Assembly: GCA_947472765.1 (NCBI GenBank)
Contig: CANJCM010000023.1
Location: 1-54,567, forward strand
Direction of reading: 5' to 3'
DNA: 54,567 nt
From: Opitutia bacterium
GTDB lineage: Bacteria; Verrucomicrobiota; Verrucomicrobiia; Opitutales; Opitutaceae
Part shown: in pieces, positions 1 to 9,754 of the stretch
How the letters are laid out: each line of letters starts with the position of its first letter
Position numbering within the stretch: position 1 is the stretch's first letter
Program-made: the position numbers and the translations under genes
The notes under the pieces: model-generated
What the model saw: only the letters and a program-made list of their open reading frames with translations
Databases searched by the model: none
Told to the model about the DNA's origin: nothing

Positions 1-14
1 CCCGCCCTCCATCG
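1..14 (-). repeat. Intergenic hairpin repeat family B, partial copy cut by the window edge
   Basis: Read on the minus strand, these bases give the TGGAGGGCGGG start of the same element found complete at 20943-20967. The rest of the hairpin would lie before base 1. It is only 14 bases long, so assignment rests on the match and on the complete copy 50 bases away. Confidence 0.45.
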
Positions 15-64
15 TAGGCGGATCGTTCAGACTTCCGCTCGCGCTCCTCTCAAAGAGCAATCCA

Positions 65-94
65 TGGAGGGACGGTGCCCCCACCGTCCACGGC
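65..94 (+). repeat. Intergenic hairpin repeat family B, copy 1
   Basis: TGGAGG leads into a perfect 8-bp stem (GGACGGTG at 70-77, CACCGTCC at 82-89) with a CCCC loop. About 50 further bases downstream (containing GTCGAGCGGA and CACCAATCA) match the tract after copy 3 at 20853, so the conserved unit is nearer 90 bp than 30 bp. It lies downstream of the minus-strand AsmA-like gene that ends at 226. Confidence 0.75.
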
Positions 95-225
95 TGCCTT
101 TCGTCGAGCGGAACGTTCACCAATCAGTTTAGCAACCGCCGCTCATCGCAGGTCTGTGTCCTTCATTCGAGAAACGGCCCGGCGGCGAGCGCCGGCCCTA
201 CATTCAACTGCATCGTTCCGGCTGC

Positions 226-3192
226 CTACGGCTTCGAACCGCCGCGGAGCCGGTTCAACAACTCCAATGCCTTGTCGCTCACTCCACCCTTTTCGAGCGC
301 GAGCGCCGCGAGTTTCTCATTCAGCTCCGTGGTGTCTGGTTTGCCGAGCGTGCCTGAGACCTTCAGCGGCAGCGTGCACGCGGCGTAGCCCAGCTCGTCG
401 GCGGATTCCTCGAGCACGCCGACGTACTTCAACAGGCCGGCATGATGCCCGCGGGCCCGGAGCTTGAATTCCATCGCCAGCTCTTCGTCGAGCAGCGCGG
501 CTCCGGGGCGGTGCCGGGCCTCGCCCTGGCCTGACAGCCGAAGCTCAGGCGAGATGAGCGTGAAGTTCTTCAGCGTCGCGTTCTGGTCGGCGTCCCGGGC
601 GAGCGTCACGCTCAGCTGGTCGTACGGAATGGCCTTCCAATAATTCGCGAGCTCCGCAATCGCCTGGGCCTTGTTCGCGATGTTCTCGATTGCACGGTCG
701 TTCTTGCCGCTGATGGCGTTCGCCAGATTCCCGAGCTTGGCGATGCCGGCCGCGAACGCACCGGTCGCCTCGAGGCGGGCCGCGGCCGACACGGGCAATC
801 CGCGGAAGGTCCCACCCGTGCTCGTCAGTTGAAAATCCCCGCCCGCCCCGCCCGCGAGGGCCGCCAGCGTGGCGCCCCGGCCGAGGAGCTTGCTCTCGAT
901 GTTAAACCGCCCTTCGACGGTCGACGGCTGCCCCGGGTTGAGCGAGCGGAAGAACGGCGCCGGGTCGAAGGCCGTCACCGCCAGGGCCGCTTCCAAGGCA
1001 TACGGCTCCGGGGTCGCGCGAAGGAAGGTGAGTTCACCATCGAGCCGCGCGCTGCCGCCCTGGCCCAGCCCGGCCTTGAAGCCGGCCAGTTTCAAAACTC
1101 CGGGTTCAACCTGAAGCTTTCCCTCGACGTCGGAGACCTCGAAGAGATCCGAGTAAATCGCTTTCTTCACGTGCAGCGCGACGGTGCCACGCACCCCGGC
1201 CCACGGCGGAGCCGCCGCGGTGGCCGCCGCGCCGCCAGTCGGGGCCGTCTCTGGCACCAGAGCCGCAAACAGGCGCGCATCGGCCACGTGGAGCTGGAGG
1301 CTCACGATGTCCGCCTCGAGCGCCAGTCCATCGGGCCCAGGCTGAAGTGTACCCGCGATCGTCAGGTCGGACTTGCGACCTTCCTGCTCAAAGTGGATCG
1401 GCGCATTGACGGCCATCTGGCCGCTGGCCGAGACATCAACCCGCAACTGGGTGCTGACGTCCGGCAACCGTTCCGCGGCGGTGGCGAGTTGGCGGAGGGT
1501 CAGGTTGACCGCAAATTCATCCCGGGCAGCGAGACTCGCGATAAAGTCCAGCTTCGCCTCGCCGCTTGCGAGGTTGGCCGTACCCACCGCCGCTGGCTGG
1601 GCCAGCACCGCCGGGAGATCGAGCGAAAGGGCACCCGTGGCCTTCAGGGGTTCCGTGACGCCGCCAAGTTGGCCGGCCTTGCCCGACAGCCGCAGCCAGG
1701 TCACGCCGCCGGTCTTCGCGTTCAATCCGTCGATTTCCGCCTGCCAGCCGTGTGAAGTATAATCAGCGGCCAGACGCGTCTCGAAATCGACCGCCGTAAT
1801 CATCGCCCGTTTCTGCCAGCTCGCGGCCAGGTTGGCCGCCGTCAGCGGCGTCCGCGTCCGCAGGCTGAAGCCATCCCCGCGGGCGAGCGCGGTGAACTCG
1901 CCCCGCACGCCGTCACCGCTGAGTTCCAAGCCCGGCACCAACGGGCCGGTCCAGGACAGCGGCACCCCGTCGAGCACGAGATCAAAGAGTTCGCGGTCCG
2001 GGGCCGAGGGTTTGATCGCCCCCGAGGCTGTTTCCACGTCGAAGGCCTGCAGCGCCCGGAGGGTCGCCACGGGCTGAACCGCACTGAGGCGGGCCTGCAG
2101 CGACTGCACCCGGACGCGATCGCGATCCCGCGCGAGATCGAATTCCGCACTGACACCCACCGCTCCGAGACGCGCGAGCTGGGGCGCCACGACTTCCAGC
2201 CGATCGAGCGCGGCGTTCAGCCGGCCCGCCGCGTGGAGCGACGTCAGCGCGGCGTCGGTGTCGAAGCTCCCTCCTCCCGAAATGGCAAAGGCCGGAAGCG
2301 CGCGTCCCAAGGCAAAGGGCGCCACATCGGCGTCCCGCACTTCGAGCTGCCAGGTGCCATCGAGCTGGCGGGCACCCGCCGGCAGACCAGCCTGCACCAG
2401 CACGAGCTGGCGTTCTGGCGTGACGACGGTGACCCGGTAGGTCTCGCCGGCCGCAGCCCGTGCGGCGGCCAGTTCTCCGCTCAATTTGACCCCTTGGGGA
2501 AACTTCGTGCCGCGCGCCGTCGCATCAAGCTTCAGCTCCAGCCGCGCCAGGGAACGCGGAGTGTCCATCGTGGCGGTGAGAGCACCCGCAATCCGGACGG
2601 CGCTGACCGCGGGATCGGTGAGATCGGCGTCCGCCTTGATTTCGAATCGTCCATCGCGGCCCGCGCCGAGTCCCCCACCCTGAATCACCACGCGGACCCG
2701 GCCGCGCAGTTCGGGGAGAATGACGTCGCCCTCGAGTTGCAGCGCCTCGATCGCCAGGTCCACCGGCAGCTGAATCTGCCGCAGCACGCCGCTGAACGCC
2801 GCCGCCACGGCGGCTGGCGCATCCGCCGCCGCGACCGAAACCGACGCCGGCTCTTTCGGAGCGGGGCGGGAAAGATCCAGCGTCCAGCCTCCGGCGACCA
2901 GACGGGAAATGAGCACTTTCTGGCTGAGGCCGGCCGACAGCACGGGAAGATCGGCCTCCAGCCGGGGCAAAATCAGGACCGCGCCATCCTGCTCAAAGCG
3001 CACATCCTGCACCTCGACATGCTGCCACCCGGCGGCGATCCGGCCAAGGGTGGCATGCAGATCAGGACGCGCCGCGAGCGCGCGCCACGCGAAATAGGTC
3101 TGCACGCCGGAATTGAACGCGAGGAATCCAGCCATCAACCCGACGCCCACCGCTCCGGCGATGGCGATGATAAGAAACCGGACCCGTTTCAT
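226..3192 (-). CDS. AsmA-like/DUF748-type large envelope protein
   Basis: The 988-residue protein has one N-terminal membrane anchor (about residues 5-27, FLIIAIAGAVGVGLMAGFLA) and then a long beta-rich, low-cysteine region. The repeating LRLSGQGE-type strands and the final 'LPLKVSGTLGKPD' segment are typical of the AsmA C-terminal domain. Proteins of this broad class sit in the inner membrane, span the periplasm and are linked to outer-membrane lipid transport or homeostasis. The exact subfamily cannot be fixed by eye. It starts 127 bases downstream of the TolC-type gene on the same strand, so it may be a distal gene of the efflux operon or have its own promoter in that gap. The ATG start is used because the anchor begins directly after it. 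Confidence 0.7.
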   Translation of the reverse strand: MKRVRFLIIAIAGAVGVGLMAGFLAFNSGVQTYFAWRALAARPDLHATLGRIAAGWQHVEVQDVRFEQDGAVLILPRLEADLPVLSAGLSQKVLISRLVAGGWTLDLSRPAPKEPASVSVAAADAPAAVAAAFSGVLRQIQLPVDLAIEALQLEGDVILPELRGRVRVVIQGGGLGAGRDGRFEIKADADLTDPAVSAVRIAGALTATMDTPRSLARLELKLDATARGTKFPQGVKLSGELAAARAAAGETYRVTVVTPERQLVLVQAGLPAGARQLDGTWQLEVRDADVAPFALGRALPAFAISGGGSFDTDAALTSLHAAGRLNAALDRLEVVAPQLARLGAVGVSAEFDLARDRDRVRVQSLQARLSAVQPVATLRALQAFDVETASGAIKPSAPDRELFDLVLDGVPLSWTGPLVPGLELSGDGVRGEFTALARGDGFSLRTRTPLTAANLAASWQKRAMITAVDFETRLAADYTSHGWQAEIDGLNAKTGGVTWLRLSGKAGQLGGVTEPLKATGALSLDLPAVLAQPAAVGTANLASGEAKLDFIASLAARDEFAVNLTLRQLATAAERLPDVSTQLRVDVSASGQMAVNAPIHFEQEGRKSDLTIAGTLQPGPDGLALEADIVSLQLHVADARLFAALVPETAPTGGAAATAAAPPWAGVRGTVALHVKKAIYSDLFEVSDVEGKLQVEPGVLKLAGFKAGLGQGGSARLDGELTFLRATPEPYALEAALAVTAFDPAPFFRSLNPGQPSTVEGRFNIESKLLGRGATLAALAGGAGGDFQLTSTGGTFRGLPVSAAARLEATGAFAAGIAKLGNLANAISGKNDRAIENIANKAQAIAELANYWKAIPYDQLSVTLARDADQNATLKNFTLISPELRLSGQGEARHRPGAALLDEELAMEFKLRARGHHAGLLKYVGVLEESADELGYAACTLPLKVSGTLGKPDTTELNEKLAALALEKGGVSDKALELLNRLRGGSKP

Positions 3193-3319
3193 ATTCGCGT
3201 GAAAGATGACCCAGCTCGGCCAACCAGGTTGCCAATTGATTGGCCGGAAAATTTTTGAACGCAGAGCGCCCCGGTGTCCCGCGGAAGTTGATTGGGCCGA
3301 ATCAATTTCGGCGGTCCGC

Positions 3320-4723
3320 CTACCGGGCTACAAATTCGTCGGACTGGCCCGTCGCCTTCCGCAGCGAGGCCACGGAAACGTTGTAGGCGTAGTAGGCCTG
3401 AATCTGGTTGATGCGGGCCGTCGTCAGATCGACCTGCGCCTGGAGGACATCGAGCTGGGTGCTCGTGCCCGCACCGTAGCGCGCGTTGGCGAGGCGCACC
3501 GCTTCCGTGGCCTGTTCGACGACGCGGGCGGAGGCCTCGGCGAGCTCCGTGGCTTCCTGCCAGCGGGAGTAAGCCGTCCGGACCTCAACCTCGACCGCGA
3601 GCTGCGCCTCCGAGAGCGTCAGGCGGGTCTGCTCGAGCCGCGAACGCGCCTGCGTCACGCGACCCGCCGTGGCCCGTCCATCAAAGATGTTCCACTGCGA
3701 CTGCACACCGAGCAGCCAGCCGTTGTTCGAGTCGCCGAATGAATCGGTCGTCCCCTTGCGCACGGCCCAGCCACCGAATGCCGAGACCGATGGCTTGCGG
3801 GCGGATTGCACCGTGGTGATCGCCTCCTCGCCAGCCTCGGCGAGCTTGGACAGCCGCTCGAGTTCCGGACGCTTGGCCCGGGCGGCATTGAAGGCCGCCC
3901 CAAGCTCGAAGCGGGCCGGCGTGTAGTCGAGCGTGCCGACAATGTCCGGCACCGACTGCGGGGCATCGGACGCATTGACCGTGAGACCGAGCCCCTGGCG
4001 CAGCGCCTCGATCGCGAGGCGGTAGTTGTTGTTGGCCGTGATGAGCGGGACCTTGGCGTTCGCGACCGCAACCTCCGCCCGGAGCTTTTCAAAACTCGAG
4101 ACCGTGCCGGCGTCGAAACGGTCGGTCGTCGTCTTCAACTGCTCCTGGAGCAGCTTGAGATTCGATTCCTGGACCTTGATCTGTTCGCGGGCCAGCAGCA
4201 CCTCGTAAAACCCGGTGCGGACCTGCAGCAGCGAGCTGTTAATCACGCCCTGCAAGTCGAGCAGCGCCGCATCGCGGGCCAGCTTCGAACTGCGGACGGC
4301 AGAGCGGACGCCGCCGCCGGAGTAAAGCACCTGGCTCGCCGTGAGATTGATCTGCCACCCGCGATCGCTGGCCGGAAAACCCTGGCCGATGCTCTTGTCA
4401 TTCAGCTGGAACGCCCCGTCGGCCGAGACGTTCGGAATTTCGCGGGCGGAAACCTCCACGACCACGCCTTCCTGTTCCTTGATGCGTTCGCGCGCCTGGC
4501 GGATGGCGAAGTTGTTCTCGAGCGCGAAGCCAATCGCGCCCTTCAGGTCGAGCGTCGCCGGCATGGGCGCGGCGGATCGCGCCGCCGGCACAAGCGCCAG
4601 CGCGAGCGACGGCACGATGACTCGCCAGGGCGCGGAGAGCCGGAGCCGCGGCACGGCCGCGGGCTGGGCCGCGCTCAAACGGGGACGGCGGAGGGGCGAG
4701 AGGAAATGACGGACGAGTTTCAT
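3320..4723 (-). CDS. TolC-family outer membrane efflux channel
   Basis: The 467-residue protein has an N-terminal basic and hydrophobic export signal (about residues 30-52, ending near ARSAAP). Two repeated halves follow, each rich in long amphipathic helices (for example IRQARERIKEQEG and RLEQTRLTLSEAQLAVEVEV). This is the outer membrane factor (OEP) pattern, and the length is normal. It forms the trimeric outer-membrane duct of a tripartite pump. It starts 11 bases after the RND pump gene stops, so the two are surely co-transcribed. The substrate is unknown. Confidence 0.93.
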   Translation of the reverse strand: MKLVRHFLSPLRRPRLSAAQPAAVPRLRLSAPWRVIVPSLALALVPAARSAAPMPATLDLKGAIGFALENNFAIRQARERIKEQEGVVVEVSAREIPNVSADGAFQLNDKSIGQGFPASDRGWQINLTASQVLYSGGGVRSAVRSSKLARDAALLDLQGVINSSLLQVRTGFYEVLLAREQIKVQESNLKLLQEQLKTTTDRFDAGTVSSFEKLRAEVAVANAKVPLITANNNYRLAIEALRQGLGLTVNASDAPQSVPDIVGTLDYTPARFELGAAFNAARAKRPELERLSKLAEAGEEAITTVQSARKPSVSAFGGWAVRKGTTDSFGDSNNGWLLGVQSQWNIFDGRATAGRVTQARSRLEQTRLTLSEAQLAVEVEVRTAYSRWQEATELAEASARVVEQATEAVRLANARYGAGTSTQLDVLQAQVDLTTARINQIQAYYAYNVSVASLRKATGQSDEFVAR

Positions 4724-4734
4724 GGGAGGCAGAG

Positions 4735-7700
4735 TTACTTGGCCGGAATGGTTTCGAGCGTGGACACCTCGGAAGCGGCGTGTTCGCGGGCTCGATCCTT
4801 GGAGTGATCCTTGGCGAGCAGGACGTAGATGGACGGCAAAACGAACAGGGTGAAGAGCGTGCCGATGGTCATGCCGCCGACGAGCACGAGGCCGATCGAG
4901 TTACGGGCCGCGGCGCCGGCGCCGCTGACGAGCGTGAGCGGGAAATGGCCCGCGATCGTCGCCGCACTGGTCATCAGGACGGGCCGGAGACGCGTCATGG
5001 CGGCTTCGTGGACCGCCTCGATCTTCGACCGACCCTCCTCCTGAAGCTTGTTGGCGAACTCGACGACGAGAATGCCGTTCTTGGCGATCAGGCCGACGAG
5101 CGTCACCAGGCCCACCTGGGCGTAGATGTTCATCGTGGTGGTCCAACCGCTGGTCCAGAAGTGCGTGCTGGGATCCGGAATCTTCAGGAACGTGAAGACG
5201 AGCGCCCCGAAGAGCGCCAGCGGCACGGACCCGAGCAGAATCACGATCGGATCGCGGAACGAATTAAACTGCACCGCGAGCGCCAGAAAGATCAGCACGA
5301 TCGCGAGTGAGAAGGCGGGAATGAACTTGTTGCCCTCCTGGCGGAACTGCCGCGACTCACCGGTATAGTCGATCGTATAGCCCGGCGGCAGAATCTCCCG
5401 GGCGGTGGTTTCGAGGAACTTCAGCGCCTCGTCGAGCGTGGTTCCGCTCTGACCGGAGAGCTTCACGGCGTTGAGCTGCTGGAACCGGTTCAGCGAACGC
5501 GGCACCGTCTTGTTCTCGATGTGGGCCACCGAACTGAGTGGGATCAGTTCGCCCTTCGGGCCACTGATATAGATATCCTTCAACTGATCCGGATTCAAAC
5601 GCTGCGAGCGGTCGATCTGCGGGATGACCTTGTAACTGCGGCCGGCGATGTTGAACCGGTTGACGAAATTACCGCCGACCGCGGACGCGAGGTCGGCACC
5701 GACTTGGGCGAGGTTTAGGCCGAGGGCCGCGACCTTTTCCCGATCGATGATCACCTCGGACTGAGGCTGGTCGATCTTCACATCGATCAGCGGCGGAAAG
5801 TAGAACTTTCCGCTCTCCATCGCCTTCTTCGAAATCTGCCGGGCAAATTCGACGAGCTGGGTCGCGTCGGCGGTCGACGCGATCACGAACTCGATCGGAA
5901 AATTGCTGCCGCCCGGCAGGGCCGGAGGCGTCAGGGCATAGACCTCGAGGCCGGGGATCTGGGACAGCTTGCCCTGCACTTCCGGCAGAATCTCGAAGAC
6001 CGAGCGTTTGCGCTGCGACCACGGCTTGACGGCCATGCCGCCGAAACCATCGAAGCCGAACATCGCTCCCGCTGACGGCGGGAAGAGAATCTGGAACGTG
6101 AGATCCGCCTCGGGCGTGCTGAGGAACGCCTGTTCGACCGCCTTGCCGAAGTGGCTCTTCTGATCGGCGGACGCATTGGCCGCCGCGCCGATGCCGCTGA
6201 AGATGATGCCCTGATCCTCGGCCGGTGCCAGTTCGTTGGGCGAGAACATGTACATCGGAATCGCGCACAGTCCGACGATGATCCACACGGCATAAACGAT
6301 CGGGCGGCGCTGCAGGGTGCCACCCAACATGCGACCGTACCACGCGCGGAGCTTGTCGAAGCGATGATTCACCCAGCCGGTGAAACCCTTTTCTTCTTCC
6401 TCGGCGCTGCGCAGGAGGCGCGCCGCCATCATCGGAGAGAGCGTCAGGGCCACGATGCCGGAAATCGTCACGGCACCGGCGAGTGTAAGTGCAAACTCGC
6501 GGAAGAGCGCACCCGTCAGACCACCCTGCAAACCGATCGGAGCATACACGGCGGCGAGCGTCACGGTCATCGCGATCACCGGGCCGGCCAGCTCGCGGGC
6601 GCCCAGCAACGCGGCTTCGCGGGGACTTCGGCCCTCGCGCAGGTGTCGCTCGACGTTTTCGACCATGACGATGGCGTCGTCGACCACGAGGCCGACCGAG
6701 AGCACGATCGCGAGGAGCGTCAGCAGGTTCAGCGTGAAGCCGAAAACCTGCATGAGAAAAATGCCGCCAATCAGCGAAACCGGAATCGCCATCACCGGAA
6801 CCAGCACCGAACGGAAGGACCCCAGGAACAGGAAGATCACGATCACGACGATGACGAGCGTGTCGATCAACGTGTGGGTGACCTCGCTGATGGCGTTGCT
6901 GATGTACTCGGAGGCGTCGTAGCCGATGTTGGCGGTCAGGCCGGACGGCAGGTCCTTCTTGATCGCGTCGAGTTCGACCCGGACGCGCTTGATCACGTCG
7001 ATCGTGTTCGCACTGGGGAGCGGAAAGATCGCCATGAACACGGCGGTCTGACCGGAATAGCGGACCTCCGTGTCGTAGTCCTCGGCGCCGAGCACCACAT
7101 CCGCGACGTCCTCGAGCCGGACGACCGTGTCGTTCTGCTGGCGGATGACGAGCCGGCGGAATTCGCCGACCGTATGCAGGTCGGTGTTGGCGGTGAGATT
7201 GACCTGGACGAGCGAGCCCTTGGTCGAGCCGACGGCCGCGAGATAGTTGTTGGCCGCGAGCGCCTGGCGAACCTGCGCCGGGCTGACGTTGAGGGCGGCC
7301 ATTTTGTCGGGCTTGAGCCACACGCGCATGGCGAACGTGCGGGCACCGAAAATTTCGGCGCGCTGCACGCCGGCGATGGCCGCGAGGCGGGGCTGGACGA
7401 CCCGCACGAGGTAGTCGGTGATTTCGCTCTGCGACAGGATCGTCGACGCGAAGCTGAGGTATGCCGCCGCCACTTGCGAATCGGCGGACTGCATCGAAAT
7501 GGACGGGATCTCGGACTCGGGCGGCAATTCGTTGCGGACCTGATTCACCTTCGAGGTGATGTCGGCGAGGGCCTTGGTCGGATCGTAGTTGAGCTTCAGG
7601 CGGGCGGTGACGCTCGAAAAACTCTGGAGGCTCTTCGACTCCACGTAGTCGATGCCGTCCGCGGAGGCGATGGCGCGCTCGAGCGGTGTCGTCACAAACC

Positions 7701-7884
7701 CGCGGACGAGTTCGGCGTCGGCGCCGACGTACACCGTGTTGATGACGACGGAGGCGTTCTCACTGCGCGGATACTGGCGAACGGACAGCGACCGCCACGC
7801 CTGTACTCCGGCGATGACGATCACGAGGTTGACGACAATCGCCAGGACGGGGCGGCGAATGAAGAGGTCAGTAAAGGATTTCAT
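4735..7884 (-). CDS. RND (HAE1-type) multidrug efflux pump, inner membrane subunit
   Basis: The 1049-residue protein has the full AcrB/MexB-like length and twofold layout: TM1 near residues 10-30, a large periplasmic loop, TM2-6, then a second half. The proton-relay residues are visible: the Asp pair in TM4 (GLVVDDAIVMVENV) and the Lys in TM10 (GLIAKNGILVVEFAN). These place it with proton-driven hydrophobic/amphiphilic drug exporters rather than with heavy-metal or SecDF types. It lies between the adaptor (64 bases upstream) and the TolC-type channel (11 bases downstream). The start ATG sits directly before MKSFTDLFIRRPV, the usual N-terminus of the family. Confidence 0.96.
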   Translation of the reverse strand: MKSFTDLFIRRPVLAIVVNLVIVIAGVQAWRSLSVRQYPRSENASVVINTVYVGADAELVRGFVTTPLERAIASADGIDYVESKSLQSFSSVTARLKLNYDPTKALADITSKVNQVRNELPPESEIPSISMQSADSQVAAAYLSFASTILSQSEITDYLVRVVQPRLAAIAGVQRAEIFGARTFAMRVWLKPDKMAALNVSPAQVRQALAANNYLAAVGSTKGSLVQVNLTANTDLHTVGEFRRLVIRQQNDTVVRLEDVADVVLGAEDYDTEVRYSGQTAVFMAIFPLPSANTIDVIKRVRVELDAIKKDLPSGLTANIGYDASEYISNAISEVTHTLIDTLVIVVIVIFLFLGSFRSVLVPVMAIPVSLIGGIFLMQVFGFTLNLLTLLAIVLSVGLVVDDAIVMVENVERHLREGRSPREAALLGARELAGPVIAMTVTLAAVYAPIGLQGGLTGALFREFALTLAGAVTISGIVALTLSPMMAARLLRSAEEEEKGFTGWVNHRFDKLRAWYGRMLGGTLQRRPIVYAVWIIVGLCAIPMYMFSPNELAPAEDQGIIFSGIGAAANASADQKSHFGKAVEQAFLSTPEADLTFQILFPPSAGAMFGFDGFGGMAVKPWSQRKRSVFEILPEVQGKLSQIPGLEVYALTPPALPGGSNFPIEFVIASTADATQLVEFARQISKKAMESGKFYFPPLIDVKIDQPQSEVIIDREKVAALGLNLAQVGADLASAVGGNFVNRFNIAGRSYKVIPQIDRSQRLNPDQLKDIYISGPKGELIPLSSVAHIENKTVPRSLNRFQQLNAVKLSGQSGTTLDEALKFLETTAREILPPGYTIDYTGESRQFRQEGNKFIPAFSLAIVLIFLALAVQFNSFRDPIVILLGSVPLALFGALVFTFLKIPDPSTHFWTSGWTTTMNIYAQVGLVTLVGLIAKNGILVVEFANKLQEEGRSKIEAVHEAAMTRLRPVLMTSAATIAGHFPLTLVSGAGAAARNSIGLVLVGGMTIGTLFTLFVLPSIYVLLAKDHSKDRAREHAASEVSTLETIPAK

Positions 7885-7948
7885 GGTCTGGAGACGAGGG
7901 AGGCTGGTGCTTCACCAAGGGCGGAATCCGCCCCACCTTCCCGGTCGA

Positions 7949-9091
7949 TCAGGCGTTATCGGGGCGCGGCGCGAGCTGGGCGTTCGGCGCCAGGGCGTTG
8001 TTGACCACGACCGGCATGCCGGGACGCAGCTTGAAAACCCCCGTGGTGACGATGGTCTCGCCCGCTTTGAGGCCGACGACCACCGAGACAAAATCGCCGC
8101 GGGCGGCGCCAAGGCGGACGAATTGCTGGCGGAGGACCTGCTCCATCTTGCCGGTCTTCTCGTTCTTTTTCTCTTCGATCACAAAAACGGAATCGCCATA
8201 GGGCGCGTAGAGCACGGAGGTGGCAGGAATCGAGAGCACGGTGGTGGCTTCGGGCAGCACCACCTCAACGTTGGCGAACATCCCGGCGCGGAGCTTCTCC
8301 TCCTTGTTGTCGAGCGTGGCCTGCACCCGGACATTGCGCGTCACGGCGTCGACCTCCGGGCTGATCGCGGTGATTTTTCCGTCGAAGGAGGACCCGCCCG
8401 CGACATCGCTGGTGACACGCACTGATGTCCCGGCCGCGAGCTGCGAGAGGCGCTGCTGCGGGAGCGAGAAGTTCACGTAAATGGGATCGAGCGTCTGGAG
8501 CGTCGTGATCGCCTCGCCCTCCTTGAGAATCTGGCCAAGGTTGATGAAACGAAGTCCGAGCCGGCCGGCGAACGGCGCGCGAATGGTTTTTTTCGCGATG
8601 ATTGCGCGGATGCTGTCGGCCTGGGCCGCGGCCTGTTTCGACTGGGCATCGGCCGCGTCGAGTTCGGCCGGCGAGTTGGTGTTGCTCTGGCGGAGCTCCT
8701 TGGCGCGCGCGAGATTCGCATTACCGAGCGCCGCCGTGGCTTCCGCAGCGCGGAGCTGGGCTTCTTCGGTCGAGGTATCGAGTTGGACGAGCAGATCGCC
8801 CGCCTTCACGGCTGCACCCGCCTCGAAGCCAATTTTGACCACCTTGCCCGGAGCCTCGGCGGCCACGGTCACGCCTTGGACGGCGACAAGGGAGCCGGTC
8901 GCGACGAGACTGTTCACCCACTTGTCCTGCTTCACCGCGGTCGCGGTGACGGTGGTGGGAGGCATGACGCGGGCGGCCCCGGCCGCTCCCATGGCCTTGA
9001 ATTGGGATATCTTGATCAGAAAGAGCGGACCAGCGACGAGGAGCGCAAAGCCCACGAGGCTCGCGATGAATTGGATGAGTTTCCTAAGCAT
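7949..9091 (-). CDS. RND efflux periplasmic adaptor (membrane fusion protein)
   Basis: The 380-residue protein begins with an uncleaved-looking anchor (MLRKLIQFIASLVGFALLVA). It continues with the barrel-sandwich (lipoyl-like) halves around a coiled-coil hairpin (residues about 105-165, alanine-rich), then a beta-barrel and a membrane-proximal domain, as in AcrA/MexA. The reading frame stays open 57 codons upstream to 9262, but that stretch is Arg/Pro-rich, overlaps the end of marR and precedes the membrane anchor, so the ATG at 9091 is chosen. In the 64-base gap before the pump gene there is a GGGCGGAATCCGCCC hairpin (7919-7933) that may tune expression or mRNA stability between the two genes. 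Confidence 0.93.
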   Translation of the reverse strand: MLRKLIQFIASLVGFALLVAGPLFLIKISQFKAMGAAGAARVMPPTTVTATAVKQDKWVNSLVATGSLVAVQGVTVAAEAPGKVVKIGFEAGAAVKAGDLLVQLDTSTEEAQLRAAEATAALGNANLARAKELRQSNTNSPAELDAADAQSKQAAAQADSIRAIIAKKTIRAPFAGRLGLRFINLGQILKEGEAITTLQTLDPIYVNFSLPQQRLSQLAAGTSVRVTSDVAGGSSFDGKITAISPEVDAVTRNVRVQATLDNKEEKLRAGMFANVEVVLPEATTVLSIPATSVLYAPYGDSVFVIEEKKNEKTGKMEQVLRQQFVRLGAARGDFVSVVVGLKAGETIVTTGVFKLRPGMPVVVNNALAPNAQLAPRPDNA

Positions 9092-9132
9092 GGATGGAAG
9101 CGGTTGGCCTATAATGGTTAAATGGAAAGAGT

Positions 9133-9696
9133 TCAGGTCCGCGGCGCGGCGGGCTCGAGTTCGTCGGTGATGGCAGGACGTTCGGCGGCCCGGCCTAGGA
9201 CCTTCGTCAGCAGCGCCACCAGGGTCTTGCGTTCGGCCTCGTCGAGCGGGCTCATCAGCCACGCCATCTGGCGGAAGTGCGCCGGGAGAATGTTCTTCAC
9301 CACGACCTCGCCCCGCGGAGTCAGTGCCACCGAAGTCATTCTCCGGTCGTCGGAATGCGGCGTGCGGGCGACAAGTCCCGCCCGTTCGAGGGTGTCAATC
9401 AGACCTGTCACCGTGGCGCGGGTAACCCCGGTGCGATCGGCGATTTCGGCGGGACTGAGCGGTACCTCCCGACCTTCCCGCTGGCAGTTGCCCCACAGGG
9501 CCATCAACACACCAAACCGGCCATGCGTGATGTCGTGCTCCGCAAGTTGCACTTCCGCAACGCGGAAGGCCTCGTCACCGGTCCGCAGCAGGTGGAGAAA
9601 CGCCTCGGTCGCGGACGGATCCAGATCCGGAAACTCGCGCGCCGCGTCGAGCAGGCATTCGTAGCGCGGGAGGTCTTTCAGCATCAGGTGCGGCAT
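9133..9696 (-). CDS. MarR-family transcriptional regulator of the efflux operon
   Basis: The 187-residue protein has a winged helix (LSPAEIADRTGVTRATVTGL, then LERAGLVARTPHSDDRRMTS with the wing DDRR), flanked by long dimerisation helices. This is the MarR layout; the N-terminus is slightly longer than usual. It is the first gene of the minus-strand efflux operon, 41 bases before the adaptor. By family precedent it would repress its own promoter and be released by a small phenolic or amphiphilic ligand. Two in-frame ATGs (9696 and 9684) are possible; the first is listed. Confidence 0.92.
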   Translation of the reverse strand: MPHLMLKDLPRYECLLDAAREFPDLDPSATEAFLHLLRTGDEAFRVAEVQLAEHDITHGRFGVLMALWGNCQREGREVPLSPAEIADRTGVTRATVTGLIDTLERAGLVARTPHSDDRRMTSVALTPRGEVVVKNILPAHFRQMAWLMSPLDEAERKTLVALLTKVLGRAAERPAITDELEPAAPRT

Positions 9697-9722
9697 GGCA
9701 AAAAATAAGGGGGCAGATAGTC

Positions 9723-9754
9723 AGGACCCTAACGATAATTGCAAGTACGGTCCT
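9723..9754. promoter_or_regulatory. Candidate MarR operator/promoter region
   Basis: An inverted repeat AGGACC (9723-9728) and GGTCCT (9749-9754) is centred about 40 bases upstream of the marR start. The spacer is AT-rich and contains TAATTGCAAGTA; a second small palindrome, CTTAATTTCCTAAG, follows at about 9753-9766. This is the only AT-rich stretch before the operon. Assignment as MarR binding site and promoter is inference from position and symmetry. Confidence 0.45.

Noticed and set aside
5669-7321. A 550-codon open frame on the minus strand
   Set aside because: It lies wholly inside the RND pump gene in another frame and is Arg/Gly/Pro/Asp-rich, a usual shadow in high-GC DNA.
6151-8004. 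A 617-codon open frame on the plus strand
   Set aside because: It is antisense to the RND pump gene and dominated by Arg/His/Asp/Glu; no start or domain support.
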